Part shown: piece after piece, positions 51,679 to 60,137 of the stretch
Layout: each line of letters begins with the position of its first letter
How positions within the stretch are numbered: the stretch's first letter is position 1
Source: CAXPZW01 sp964221845
GTDB lineage: Bacteria > Bacteroidota > Bacteroidia > Flavobacteriales_D > Sanyastnellaceae
Assembly: GCA_964221845.1 (NCBI GenBank)
Contig: CAXPZW010000055.1
Span: 108,719 to 172,718 of the forward strand
DNA length: 64,000 nt
Direction of reading: 5' to 3'
The notes under the pieces: model-generated
Told to the model about the DNA's origin: nothing
Databases searched by the model: none
What the model saw: the letters and a program-made list of their open reading frames with translations, nothing else
Translations under genes and position numbers: made by a program

Positions 51679-53889
51679 TTATTCCAGAAGTGGCATTTCC
51701 CAGATGCCACGACCAAAGGTGCCCACCACCAGCGTTCCGCGAGCGCGGTTGATGGCCATGGTTTTGATGTAGGTCCCGGGCAAGCCCGCGATCAACGTCC
51801 AGTCGCGTTCTTGACTGGTGCGGGTCCAGATGCCGGTGTTGGATCCTGCGTACAAGCGCTTGCCATGTTTGGTGTCCACCACCAGGGCTTCCACCACCGC
51901 AAAGTCCAACCCCAGTGAAACATCCACCCAACGTTCATCGGTGTAGTACCAGAGCTTGCCTTGGGCTTGGTAGTGCTTGTAGGCGATCCAACATTTACGC
52001 GGGTTGGTCGGGTGAATGGCCAGACCGCTAATCCAGTAATCGCGCGGCACATCGATCACCTCCCACTTGACCGCGTTGGGGTTGGGCGTACGCAGGTTGA
52101 AGGTGCGCAGCAGCACGGGCTGCGATTTTTTTTTGCGCAGCGCGTACACGTACATCACGTTCGGATCGGTCTCCGACAGAAAGAAGCGATAGCAATTGAC
52201 CGCGTCGGATTGGTACTGTGTGGGATCCAGAATTTCCTCCCAGGTTTCGCCGCCGTCGCGTGAACGCCCGAGCACTTCCCCCGAGGCATACAACGTCCCG
52301 TCCACAGGGTGTTGACGAATCCACGTGTGCCATTCGGAGCGCGACAGCGTACAGGAGGCGCTGCGGTCAAAGTTGAAGCCATCGTCACACGCGTTGATGT
52401 AGCCCGACTGTTTGGTGGCGTACATCACATCGGGGTTGTCGGGGTCGATGACGGTTTGGAAGCCGTCGCCCCAGGTGACGTGCCGCCAAAGGCTGTCTTT
52501 GAGCAAGTTGCCGCCAGTGTCGTATCCGCCGTAGAGCACTTGGACTTCTTCGGTTTGGGCTACACTCAAGCCAAACACATTGGCCACGCCAATGCCATTG
52601 TCGCTGGGGGCAAAGGTGATGCCTCCGTCACGCGATACCGATACCCCACCGTCGTGGCCCGCCCAAACCGTCTTGCCATCGGCCGCAAACAGCACATGGT
52701 GCACATCGTCGTGCATCTGGCCTTTGTCAATGCCGGCGAAGGATTTTCCGCCATCGGTGCTGCGGTACACGGGTTGCACATTGGCGGCCAGCACCACAGC
52801 ACTGTCCGAAGGGTGCACGGCAAAGCCTCGCCCCCGCGTGGGAATGACGTTGTTCATGCCCTTTTTCAGGCTGCGGATGTTGTTCCAGGTATGGTTGTCG
52901 TAGTTGTAGGTCAACAAGAAAGCTTCCCCTTGGCCGGATTGCTTGGCTTTTTCGCTGCAGGTACGCACCACGTGCACCACGCGGTCCAGGCCGGAGGTGA
53001 CCTCCACGTTCATGCGCACGAATTGGTACTGTTTGGGGGTGGTCACCGGAGGAGTGGGCAGCGGTTTCCAGCGGTTTCCGCAGTCTTTGCTCCACCACAT
53101 TTCTGCGCCTGCGGCAAACACCACGTTCTCTTCGTAAGGTACGATCTCCACATCGTAGAAGGCCCCTTCGGCTGCTTTTTCCCAAACGATTTTCTCAGGG
53201 GCATCCCACGCGTTGTGGCTGACCATGAGGCCCGCACTGGTGGCGGCAAACACCCGGTTGGGATCGCAGGGGTGCATCTTGACGTCGCTCACAAACAACC
53301 AGCCTTCCATTTGCGGAGAGGCCACAATCCGGCGATTGGGTTTGCGCCCGTTGATGTTGGTCCAGGTCTCCCCAAAATCCTCAGTCCGCCAGAGCCCGTC
53401 TGAAAACATGAATTGATCGTCGCCGTCGCCTGTTGCAATGATCCAATGGCCTTCTTCTTCGGGGTTCACCGCCACCACCGACACCCCGCTGATGGGGAGT
53501 TGGTCGGTGCCCGCGTTCTGCCATGAAGCTCCGTCATTCTGAGAAACGAAGAGGCCTCCCGTTGGCGAACACGCAAATACAGTTTTAGCGTCCGTGGGAT
53601 GTAAGACCAAGCGGTTGATTCGACCGGTACCGTTGCCGCGTCCAACGGTGTAGGTCGGCAAGGCTCGTCCGCCGGGATTTTGCTCCACAGGCTGGACGGC
53701 GGGACCGAGAAAGGTCCAATCGGGATGTATGGCAGGGGTTTCCCTGCGCACTGAGGGCAAGGTGAATTCGGCATCGGCCTCTGAGCCGGCATAGGGTGTC
53801 ACGTACCCAGCCCGTTCAGGAGCATATTCCACCTGGGCCCACAACGGGGCACACATCATCAAAAGCCAACCACACCAAAATCCACGCAT
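51679..53889 (-). CDS. Secreted BNR/sialidase-like propeller protein
   Basis: A 736-residue exported protein with signal peptide (MRGFWCGWLLMMCAPLWAQ) and many BNR/Asp-box motifs (S-x-D-x-G-x-x-W), for example 'SQNDGASWQNAG', 'RTEDFGETWTNI', 'RSTDGGKSFAG', 'SRDGGITFAPS' and 'SRDGGETWEEI'. It is a large beta-propeller like VPS10/sialidase-fold glycoside-binding proteins. No catalytic sialidase RIP motif is clear, so a binding or structural role is more likely. No T9SS sorting domain is visible. The start at 53889 lies 4 nt behind a TACCTTCG box with TTG at 19-nt spacing. Confidence 0.82.
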   Translation of the reverse strand: MRGFWCGWLLMMCAPLWAQVEYAPERAGYVTPYAGSEADAEFTLPSVRRETPAIHPDWTFLGPAVQPVEQNPGGRALPTYTVGRGNGTGRINRLVLHPTDAKTVFACSPTGGLFVSQNDGASWQNAGTDQLPISGVSVVAVNPEEEGHWIIATGDGDDQFMFSDGLWRTEDFGETWTNINGRKPNRRIVASPQMEGWLFVSDVKMHPCDPNRVFAATSAGLMVSHNAWDAPEKIVWEKAAEGAFYDVEIVPYEENVVFAAGAEMWWSKDCGNRWKPLPTPPVTTPKQYQFVRMNVEVTSGLDRVVHVVRTCSEKAKQSGQGEAFLLTYNYDNHTWNNIRSLKKGMNNVIPTRGRGFAVHPSDSAVVLAANVQPVYRSTDGGKSFAGIDKGQMHDDVHHVLFAADGKTVWAGHDGGVSVSRDGGITFAPSDNGIGVANVFGLSVAQTEEVQVLYGGYDTGGNLLKDSLWRHVTWGDGFQTVIDPDNPDVMYATKQSGYINACDDGFNFDRSASCTLSRSEWHTWIRQHPVDGTLYASGEVLGRSRDGGETWEEILDPTQYQSDAVNCYRFFLSETDPNVMYVYALRKKKSQPVLLRTFNLRTPNPNAVKWEVIDVPRDYWISGLAIHPTNPRKCWIAYKHYQAQGKLWYYTDERWVDVSLGLDFAVVEALVVDTKHGKRLYAGSNTGIWTRTSQERDWTLIAGLPGTYIKTMAINRARGTLVVGTFGRGIWEMPLLE

Positions 53890-53893
53890 CTCT

Positions 53894-53923
53894 CGAAGGT
53901 ACAACCGGCGGGTGACAGTCCAA
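53894..53923 (-). promoter_or_regulatory. Probable promoter abutting the BNR-protein start
   Basis: Reverse strand: TTG (53923-53921), 19-nt spacer, TACCTTCG (53901-53894, one mismatch to TAnnTTTG), ending 4 nt before the ATG. This would give a leaderless or nearly leaderless transcript. Confidence 0.5.
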
Positions 53924-53943
53924 ACAGGAGTTGTACTCTGGAA

Positions 53944-55197
53944 TCAGAGCTTGAACGACTTTTTGATCTTGGCCACATAGTCGAGCTCTTCCCACGGGAA
54001 CAACTTGACTTTGACCTTCTTCTCTTTGCCCGATCCGTCAACGAAGACTTTCTCCACCTCGCGGGGCTCGCGGCCCATGTGTCCGTAGGCAGCGGTCTCT
54101 TCGTAAATGGGGGTGCGAAGTTTGAAGCGGCGCTCGATGGCGTACGGACGCATATCGAAGAGCTTCTCGATCTCCTTGGCAATGTCGCCGTCGGACTTGT
54201 TCACCTTGGCGGTGCCGTAGGTGTTGACGTAGAGGCCCACGGGCTCAGCCACACCAATGGCGTAGGCCACTTGCACGAGCACTTCGTCGCACAACCCGGC
54301 GGCCACCATGTTCTTGGCGATGTGGCGGGTGGCGTAGGCCGCGCTGCGGTCCACTTTAGAGGGGTCCTTGCCAGAGAAGGCTCCACCACCGTGCGCACCT
54401 TTACCACCGTAAGTATCTACGATGATCTTGCGGCCGGTCAGACCGGTGTCGCCATGCGGGCCACCGATGACAAAGATGCCAGTGGGGTTCACGTGCAGTT
54501 TCACGCGGCTGGAGAACAGCGCACGGGTTTCCTCGGGCAGCTTGGCAGCTACGCGGGGGATGAGAATATCCTTGACATCCTTGCGGATGCGCTTGAGCAT
54601 TTTGGCCTCAGTATCGAACGGGTCGTGCTGGGTTGAAACCACGATGGCTGCTACGCGCTTGGGCGTGCCGTCGTCGTTGTACTCGATGGTCACCTGACTT
54701 TTGGCATCCGGACGCAGGTAAGGCATTTCCTTGGCCTCACGGCGCAGTACTGCGAGCTCCTCCAACAGCATGTGAGAGATCTGCAGTGGCAGCGGCATGT
54801 AGGTCTCGGTCTCGTTGCACGCGTAGCCGAACATCATGCCCTGGTCGCCAGCACCTTGCTCTTCCTTCTTCTTGCGCTCCACACCTTGGTTGATGTCGGG
54901 CGACTGTTCGTGGATGGCCGAGAGGACCCCGCACGAGTTGCCGTCAAACATGTACTCACCCTTGGTGTATCCGATGCGGTTGATCACATCGCGCGCAATC
55001 TGCTGCACATCCAGGTAAGTCTTGCTTTTCACCTCTCCTGCGAGCACCACTTGACCGGTGGTCACCAGGGTTTCGCAAGCCACTTTGGAGGCAGCATCGA
55101 ATGCCAAAAAGTGATCGATGAGGGCGTCGGAGATTTGGTCTGCGACTTTGTCGGGGTGTCCTTCGGAAACCGATTCGGAGGTAAAGAGGTAAGCCAT
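53944..55197 (-). CDS. metK: S-adenosylmethionine synthetase
   Basis: A 417-residue enzyme making SAM from methionine and ATP. It starts 'MAYLFTSESVSEGHPDKVADQ', has the ATP loop GAGDQGMMFGYA near residue 130, 'HVNPTGIFVIGGPHGDTGLTG', and the P-loop-like 'GGGAFSGKDPSKVDRSAAY'. The C-terminal ~40 residues carry a Lys-rich extension. It diverges from the SAM riboswitch and metH-metF. Its own leader contains a consensus promoter but no riboswitch. Confidence 0.97.
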   Translation of the reverse strand: MAYLFTSESVSEGHPDKVADQISDALIDHFLAFDAASKVACETLVTTGQVVLAGEVKSKTYLDVQQIARDVINRIGYTKGEYMFDGNSCGVLSAIHEQSPDINQGVERKKKEEQGAGDQGMMFGYACNETETYMPLPLQISHMLLEELAVLRREAKEMPYLRPDAKSQVTIEYNDDGTPKRVAAIVVSTQHDPFDTEAKMLKRIRKDVKDILIPRVAAKLPEETRALFSSRVKLHVNPTGIFVIGGPHGDTGLTGRKIIVDTYGGKGAHGGGAFSGKDPSKVDRSAAYATRHIAKNMVAAGLCDEVLVQVAYAIGVAEPVGLYVNTYGTAKVNKSDGDIAKEIEKLFDMRPYAIERRFKLRTPIYEETAAYGHMGREPREVEKVFVDGSGKEKKVKVKLFPWEELDYVAKIKKSFKL

Positions 55198-55229
55198 AGC
55201 TGGATAATTGCCAGAGTACAAATGGAGGG

Positions 55230-55260
55230 CAAATGTATTTTTTTCCGGACGGCTTGCCAA
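55230..55260 (-). promoter_or_regulatory. Promoter of metK
   Basis: Reverse strand: TTG (55260-55258), 20-nt spacer, TACATTTG (55237-55230), 32 nt before the metK ATG. Confidence 0.7.
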
Positions 55261-55274
55261 AATGGACAAAAGCG

Positions 55275-55304
55275 TTGCCGTGTGAATCAAAGCGATTATT
55301 TTTG
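55275..55304 (+). promoter_or_regulatory. Promoter of the metH-metF operon
   Basis: TTG (55275-55277), 19-nt spacer, TATTTTTG (55297-55304). The expected transcription start (~55310) falls just in front of the riboswitch P1 stem. Confidence 0.75.
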
Positions 55305-55311
55305 CGGTCAG

Positions 55312-55414
55312 CTTATCCAGAAAGACTGAGGGAATGGGCCCGTTGACGTCTTGGCAACCCGGTAAGGCCGGGTGCCACATCCCCCTCTACACCTCCCGTG
55401 TAGAGAAAGATGAG
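55312..55414 (+). ncRNA. SAM-I (S-box) riboswitch
   Basis: The P1 stem pairs CTTATC (55312-55317) with GATGAG (55409-55414). Core conserved segments follow in order: GAGGGA (55328-55333), GGGCCC, TTGA, TTGGCAACC (55351-55359), then the P3 side GGTGCCA before a CCCC run, and a P4 hairpin CTCTACAC/GTGTAGAG. This is the S-box aptamer pattern. It binds SAM and should switch off the downstream metH-metF genes when SAM is abundant. No T-run terminator follows, so control may be translational. Confidence 0.9.
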
Positions 55415-55450
55415 CCGCGATACTCGCGCACTCCTCCACCTTTCCGGTAA

Positions 55451-55469
55451 GCTGCAAACACATTGCAGC
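55451..55469 (+). promoter_or_regulatory. Hairpin before metH start, possible expression platform
   Basis: GCTGCAA (55451-55457), 5-nt loop, TTGCAGC (55463-55469) ends 2 nt before the ATG at 55472. It could hide the ribosome landing site in the SAM-bound state. Confidence 0.5.
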
Positions 55470-55471
55470 AC

Positions 55472-56467
55472 ATGCACCTGACAGACATTGCATCCACGCG
55501 CATCCTGATTTTGGACGGAGCCATGGGGACCATGATCCAACGTCACACGTTGGAAGAGGCCGATTTCCGCACCCCGGAGTTGGCCGATCACCCCTCCCCA
55601 CTCAAAGGCAACAACGACCTGCTGAGCTTGTCGCGCCCGGACATCATTCGCAGCATCCACGAGGCGTACTTCGGGGCTGGGGCGGACATTGCCGAGACCA
55701 ACACCTTCTCCTCCACCACCATTGCCCAAGCGGACTACCACCTGGAACACTTGGTGGACGAGATCAACGAAGCCTCCGCACGCCTGGCCCGCGAAGCTGC
55801 GGATGCCTTCACCGCACGCGAGCCCCACAAACCCCGGTTTGTAGCGGGCAGCATGGGGCCCACCAACCGCACGGCCTCCCTCTCTCCCGATGTAAACAAC
55901 CCGGGCTACCGCGCCATCAACTTTGAGCAACTCCAAGAAGCGTATCGCCAACAGGCCGAGGCGTTGATGCGCGGCGGAGTGGATTTGTTGCTGGTGGAAA
56001 CCGTGTTCGACACCCTCAACGCCAAAGCCGCCTTGTACGGCATTGAAGAAGCGTTTGAGCGTCAAGGGCGCCAAGTCCCTATCATGGTATCCGGCACCAT
56101 CGTAGATGCCTCAGGCCGCACACTGAGTGGGCAAACCACTGAAGCCTTTTGGATTTCGCTCTCGCATTTGCCGCTGTTTTCCATCGGTCTCAACTGTGCG
56201 TTGGGTGCCGAACAACTGGTCCCTTACCTCAATACGCTGAGCTCCAAGGCGAACACCCGCATTTCGGCACACCCCAACGCTGGGTTGCCCAACGAGATGG
56301 GTGGTTACGATCAAACCCCAGCCACCATGGCGGCGCAGATCGAAGAGTACTTGGACCGCGGCCTGGTGAACATTGTGGGCGGCTGCTGCGGCACCACCCC
56401 TGACCACATCCGCGCCATTGCTGAGGCTTGCGCCCAGTACGAACCCCGACCAATCCCCACTGCGTAA
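55472..56467 (+). CDS. metH: Methionine synthase, homocysteine-binding subunit (split MetH part 1)
   Basis: A 331-residue homocysteine S-methyltransferase domain: 'LILDGAMGTMIQRHTLEEADF', 'GAGADIAETNTFSSTT', and zinc ligands in 'SIGLNCALG' and 'NIVGGCCGTTPDH'. In E. coli MetH this is the N-terminal module of one ~1,230-residue protein. Here it is a separate gene. Its stop overlaps the next ATG by one base (TAATG), giving tight translational coupling. I use the ATG at 55472; an in-frame TTG at 55463 would lie inside the hairpin. Confidence 0.93.
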   Translation: MHLTDIASTRILILDGAMGTMIQRHTLEEADFRTPELADHPSPLKGNNDLLSLSRPDIIRSIHEAYFGAGADIAETNTFSSTTIAQADYHLEHLVDEINEASARLAREAADAFTAREPHKPRFVAGSMGPTNRTASLSPDVNNPGYRAINFEQLQEAYRQQAEALMRGGVDLLLVETVFDTLNAKAALYGIEEAFERQGRQVPIMVSGTIVDASGRTLSGQTTEAFWISLSHLPLFSIGLNCALGAEQLVPYLNTLSSKANTRISAHPNAGLPNEMGGYDQTPATMAAQIEEYLDRGLVNIVGGCCGTTPDHIRAIAEACAQYEPRPIPTA

Positions 56468-59118
56468 TGGCCCACTTGCAACTCAGCGGTCTTGAGCCTT
56501 TGGTGGTAACCGAAGACTCCAACTTCGTCAATATCGGCGAGCGCACGAACGTGACCGGCTCGCGCAAATTCCTGCGCCTGATCCAATCTGGCGATTACGA
56601 AACGGCCCTTGAAGTGGCCCGTGACCAAGTGGAAGGCGGCGCACAAATTTTGGACGTCAACATGGACGAAGGCCTCATCGACGGGGTGGAAGCCATGACC
56701 ACTTTTCTCAACCTGATCGCTTCGGAACCCGACATCGCCCGCATTCCGGTGATGATCGATTCCAGCAAATGGGAGATCATTGAGGCGGGCCTACGCGTCA
56801 CCCAAGGCAAGTCGGTGGTGAATTCCATCAGCCTGAAAGAAGGGGAAGCGGTGTTCCTCAAACAAGCCCGGGCCATTCGTCGCTACGGTGCCGCGGTGGT
56901 GGTGATGGCCTTTGACGAGCACGGACAGGCCGACAACTACCAGCGCCGCATTGAAATCTGTCAACGTGCCTATACCCTGCTGACCGAAGAGGCGGGCTTC
57001 CCGGCGACCGACATCATTTTTGACCCCAACGTGTTCCCTGTGGCCACAGGTATGGAGGAGCACCGCCGCAACGCACTCGACTTCTTCGAGGCCACGCGTT
57101 GGATTCGCGAACACCTGCCAGGGTGCCACATCAGCGGCGGGGTGAGCAATGTGTCGTTCTCGTTCCGCGGCAACAATGCCGTGCGCGAGGCCATGCACGC
57201 AGCCTTCTTGTACCACGGCATCCAAGCCGGCATGACCATGGGCATTGTCAACCCCACCATGCTGCAGGTCTACGACCAAGTGGAACCCGACCTGCTGGAG
57301 CGCGTGGAAGACGTACTTCTGGACCGCCGCGACGACGCCACCGAACGCCTGTTAGCCTTTGCCGAAACGGTGAAGTCCACCAGCAAAGAGAAAAAAGTAG
57401 ACCTCACCTGGCGCGAGGGCTCGATTGCCGCACGCTTGGAACACGCACTGGTCAACGGCATTACCGCCTACATCGAAGAAGACACCGAAGCCGCCCGTCA
57501 GGATTTGAACGGCCCGCTGAAGGTGATCGAAGGCCCACTCATGGACGGCATGAACGTGGTGGGCGACCTGTTTGGTTCGGGCAAGATGTTCCTGCCCCAA
57601 GTGGTCAAGAGCGCCCGTGTGATGAAGCAGGCTGTTGCCTACCTCACCCCTTATCTCGAGGCCGAAAAACAATCCGGTGCGAGCGCAGGCAAGGTGGTGT
57701 TGGCTACGGTCAAAGGCGATGTGCACGACATCGGCAAAAACATCGTTTCGGTGGTGTTGGCTTGCAACGGGTTTGAGGTGATTGATTTGGGGGTGATGGT
57801 GCCCGCGGATGTGATCCTAGACGCCGCTGAAGAATACAACGCCGACGCGATTGGACTCAGCGGATTGATCACCCCTTCTCTTGATGAGATGATTCACGTA
57901 GCGCGTGAAATGGAGCGCCGTGGCATAGAACTGCCGTTGCTCATTGGAGGCGCCACCACCTCACGTGTCCACACCGCGGTGAAGATTGCTCCGGTGGTGT
58001 CGTTGCCGGTGGTGCACGTATTGGACGCCTCGCGCGCCGTACCTGTCGTAGCCAAACTCCTGCGCCCCGAACGCGAAGCCTACGTGCAAGCCCTGCGCGA
58101 TGAATACACCACAGTGCGCGAGCGCTACTTGGAGCGCCGCAATGTCAAATCGCTCTTGCCTCTAGCCGAGGCACGTACCCGAGGCGCACAACTGGACTTT
58201 AACCCAGAGGTGCTCACCACACCAGCCCAACCCGGCATCCACGTGATCACCCCCAACCTGGACGATTTGGTGCCCTACATCGACTGGACGCCCTTCTTCC
58301 AGAGCTGGCAGCTGCACGGCAAGTTTCCCGCCATCTTGGAAGATCCCGTTGTGGGAGAAGAAGCCACGCGACTCTACGAGGAAGCACGTCCGTACTTGCA
58401 AGACATCATTCGCCAGCGCCGGTTCCAAGCCAAAGGCGTGTTTGGGCTGTTCCCTGCTCGCCGGAGTGGCGACGACATCGAGGTTTTGGATGAAGCGGGG
58501 CAGCCCCAAGCGACCTTCATCACCCTGCGCCAGCAACAAGACAAAGCCGCCGGCCAACCCAACCGTGCACTCGCCGATTACATCTCGCCTGAACAGGACT
58601 GGATCGGGTGCTTTGCGGTGACCGCAGGCATCGGCGCCGAGGACTTGGCCGAAACGCACCGCGCAGCCGGGGACGACTTCAAAAACATCTTGACCAAAGC
58701 CCTCGCCGACCGGTTAGCCGAGGCCTTTGCAGAATACTTGCACGAACGCGTGCGCCGCGAGTTCTGGGGATACGCCTCGGCAGAAGGACTGAGCAACGAA
58801 GCGCTCATTCGTGAAGAGTACCGGGGCATTCGCCCAGCTCCAGGCTACCCTGCCTGTCCTGATCACTTGGAAAAGGATACCCTGTGGAACCTGCTCCAAG
58901 TGGAACAACACACCGGCATGGCGCTGACCGAATCGCGGGCCATGACCCCGGCCGCTTCGGTGTCCGGCTATTACTTCGCCCACCCCGAGGCCCGCTATTT
59001 TGGCCTGGGTAAAATCGGGCGCGATCAAATCGAAGATTACGCAACCAGAAAGGGCATCACCCTGGCCGAAGCTGAACGCTGGCTGGCCCCTGCCCTGGGA
59101 TACGAACCCACCTCATGA
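56467..59118 (+). CDS. metH: Methionine synthase, folate/cobalamin/activation subunit (split MetH part 2)
   Basis: An 883-residue protein carrying the remaining three MetH modules. Residues ~20-280 form the pterin-binding domain ('NIGERTNVTGSRKFLRLI'). Residues ~320-560 form the B12-binding region with the D-V-H-D-I-G lower ligand motif (H420) and 'GLSGLITPSLDEM'. Residues ~570-870 form the AdoMet-activation domain with 'YRGIRPAPGYPACPDH'. It methylates homocysteine with methyl-tetrahydrofolate through cobalamin, in complex with the part-1 protein. It overlaps metF by 4 nt (ATGA). Confidence 0.96.
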   Translation: MAHLQLSGLEPLVVTEDSNFVNIGERTNVTGSRKFLRLIQSGDYETALEVARDQVEGGAQILDVNMDEGLIDGVEAMTTFLNLIASEPDIARIPVMIDSSKWEIIEAGLRVTQGKSVVNSISLKEGEAVFLKQARAIRRYGAAVVVMAFDEHGQADNYQRRIEICQRAYTLLTEEAGFPATDIIFDPNVFPVATGMEEHRRNALDFFEATRWIREHLPGCHISGGVSNVSFSFRGNNAVREAMHAAFLYHGIQAGMTMGIVNPTMLQVYDQVEPDLLERVEDVLLDRRDDATERLLAFAETVKSTSKEKKVDLTWREGSIAARLEHALVNGITAYIEEDTEAARQDLNGPLKVIEGPLMDGMNVVGDLFGSGKMFLPQVVKSARVMKQAVAYLTPYLEAEKQSGASAGKVVLATVKGDVHDIGKNIVSVVLACNGFEVIDLGVMVPADVILDAAEEYNADAIGLSGLITPSLDEMIHVAREMERRGIELPLLIGGATTSRVHTAVKIAPVVSLPVVHVLDASRAVPVVAKLLRPEREAYVQALRDEYTTVRERYLERRNVKSLLPLAEARTRGAQLDFNPEVLTTPAQPGIHVITPNLDDLVPYIDWTPFFQSWQLHGKFPAILEDPVVGEEATRLYEEARPYLQDIIRQRRFQAKGVFGLFPARRSGDDIEVLDEAGQPQATFITLRQQQDKAAGQPNRALADYISPEQDWIGCFAVTAGIGAEDLAETHRAAGDDFKNILTKALADRLAEAFAEYLHERVRREFWGYASAEGLSNEALIREEYRGIRPAPGYPACPDHLEKDTLWNLLQVEQHTGMALTESRAMTPAASVSGYYFAHPEARYFGLGKIGRDQIEDYATRKGITLAEAERWLAPALGYEPTS

Positions 59119-60068
59119 AAGTCAGTCAACACATCGCCGAAGCCAAATCCACGCTGTTCAGCTTGGAAGTACTGCCTCCCCTGAAAGGCCAGCGCATTGA
59201 GCACATCTACGAAACCATGGACCGCTTGATGGCCTTTGAGCCCGCGTTTGTGGACGTGACCTACCACCGCGAGGAATACGTGTTCCGCAACGCAGGTGGC
59301 GGACTGCTCCAAAAACACGTGGTCCGCAAGCGTCCGGGAACCGTCGGCATCTGTGCCGCACTGATGCACAAGTACAATGTGGACCCGGTCCCGCACCTGA
59401 TCTGTGGCGGCTTTACCCGAGAAGAAACCGAAAATGCACTGATAGACCTGCACTTTTTGGGCATCGATAACGTGCTTGTGCTGCGCGGAGATCCCATTCG
59501 CAGCGAGGGCATTTTCAAACCCGAACCCGACGGCCATGCCTATGCCAGCGAACTGCTGGAACAAGTCATGGGCCTGAACACCGGGCAGTACCTCGATCCG
59601 GAACTGCACAACGCCACGCACACCAACTTTTGTGCAGGTGTGGCGGGCTATCCTGAGAAACACTTCGAAGCGCCCAACCAAGCCTCGGACCTCAAGTGGC
59701 TGAAGCACAAGGTGGACTTGGGCGCCGAATACATCGTGACCCAGCTCTTCTACGACAACCAGGTGTACTTTGACTATGTGGACCGCTGTCGCGCAGCGGG
59801 CATTGATGTCCCCATCATTCCCGGGCTGAAGCCCATCACCGTGCCGCGCCACATGCAAATCATACCGCACTTTTTCCACGTCAACCTGCCAGAGCCGTTG
59901 GTGGATGCCGTAGAACAAGCCAAGAGCAAGGAGGAAGTCCGCGAGGTAGGTGTCGAGTGGTGCATTCAGCAATGCAAAGAGCTGCAAGCTGCCGGCGTGC
60001 CCGCCTTGCACTTCTACACCATGGGCAAGGCCGAGAGTGTGGAAAAAGTGGCGCGTGCTGTGTTCTGA
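59115..60068 (+). CDS. metF: 5,10-methylenetetrahydrofolate reductase
   Basis: A 317-residue FAD-dependent TIM-barrel enzyme that makes 5-methyl-tetrahydrofolate for MetH. Motifs: 'LFSLEVLPPLKG' (catalytic Glu near the N terminus), 'VDVTYHREEYVFRNAGGG', 'VPHLICGGFTREET', 'DNVLVLRGDP' and 'YIVTQLFYDNQVYFDYV'. It is the third gene of the riboswitch-controlled operon, with an ATGA overlap to metH part 2. Confidence 0.96.
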   Translation: MKVSQHIAEAKSTLFSLEVLPPLKGQRIEHIYETMDRLMAFEPAFVDVTYHREEYVFRNAGGGLLQKHVVRKRPGTVGICAALMHKYNVDPVPHLICGGFTREETENALIDLHFLGIDNVLVLRGDPIRSEGIFKPEPDGHAYASELLEQVMGLNTGQYLDPELHNATHTNFCAGVAGYPEKHFEAPNQASDLKWLKHKVDLGAEYIVTQLFYDNQVYFDYVDRCRAAGIDVPIIPGLKPITVPRHMQIIPHFFHVNLPEPLVDAVEQAKSKEEVREVGVEWCIQQCKELQAAGVPALHFYTMGKAESVEKVARAVF

Positions 60069-60137
60069 TAAGGGAACCAATCCGACACGAAACGTGCAAA
60101 TTTTGGCTACTTTAAAACCAACTGAAATTGACTGTTC

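Noticed and set aside
55463..59118. metH as a frameshifted pseudogene
   Set aside because: The break falls between domains, the two genes are joined by a clean TAATG overlap, each has complete motifs, and split MetH is known in Bacteroidota.
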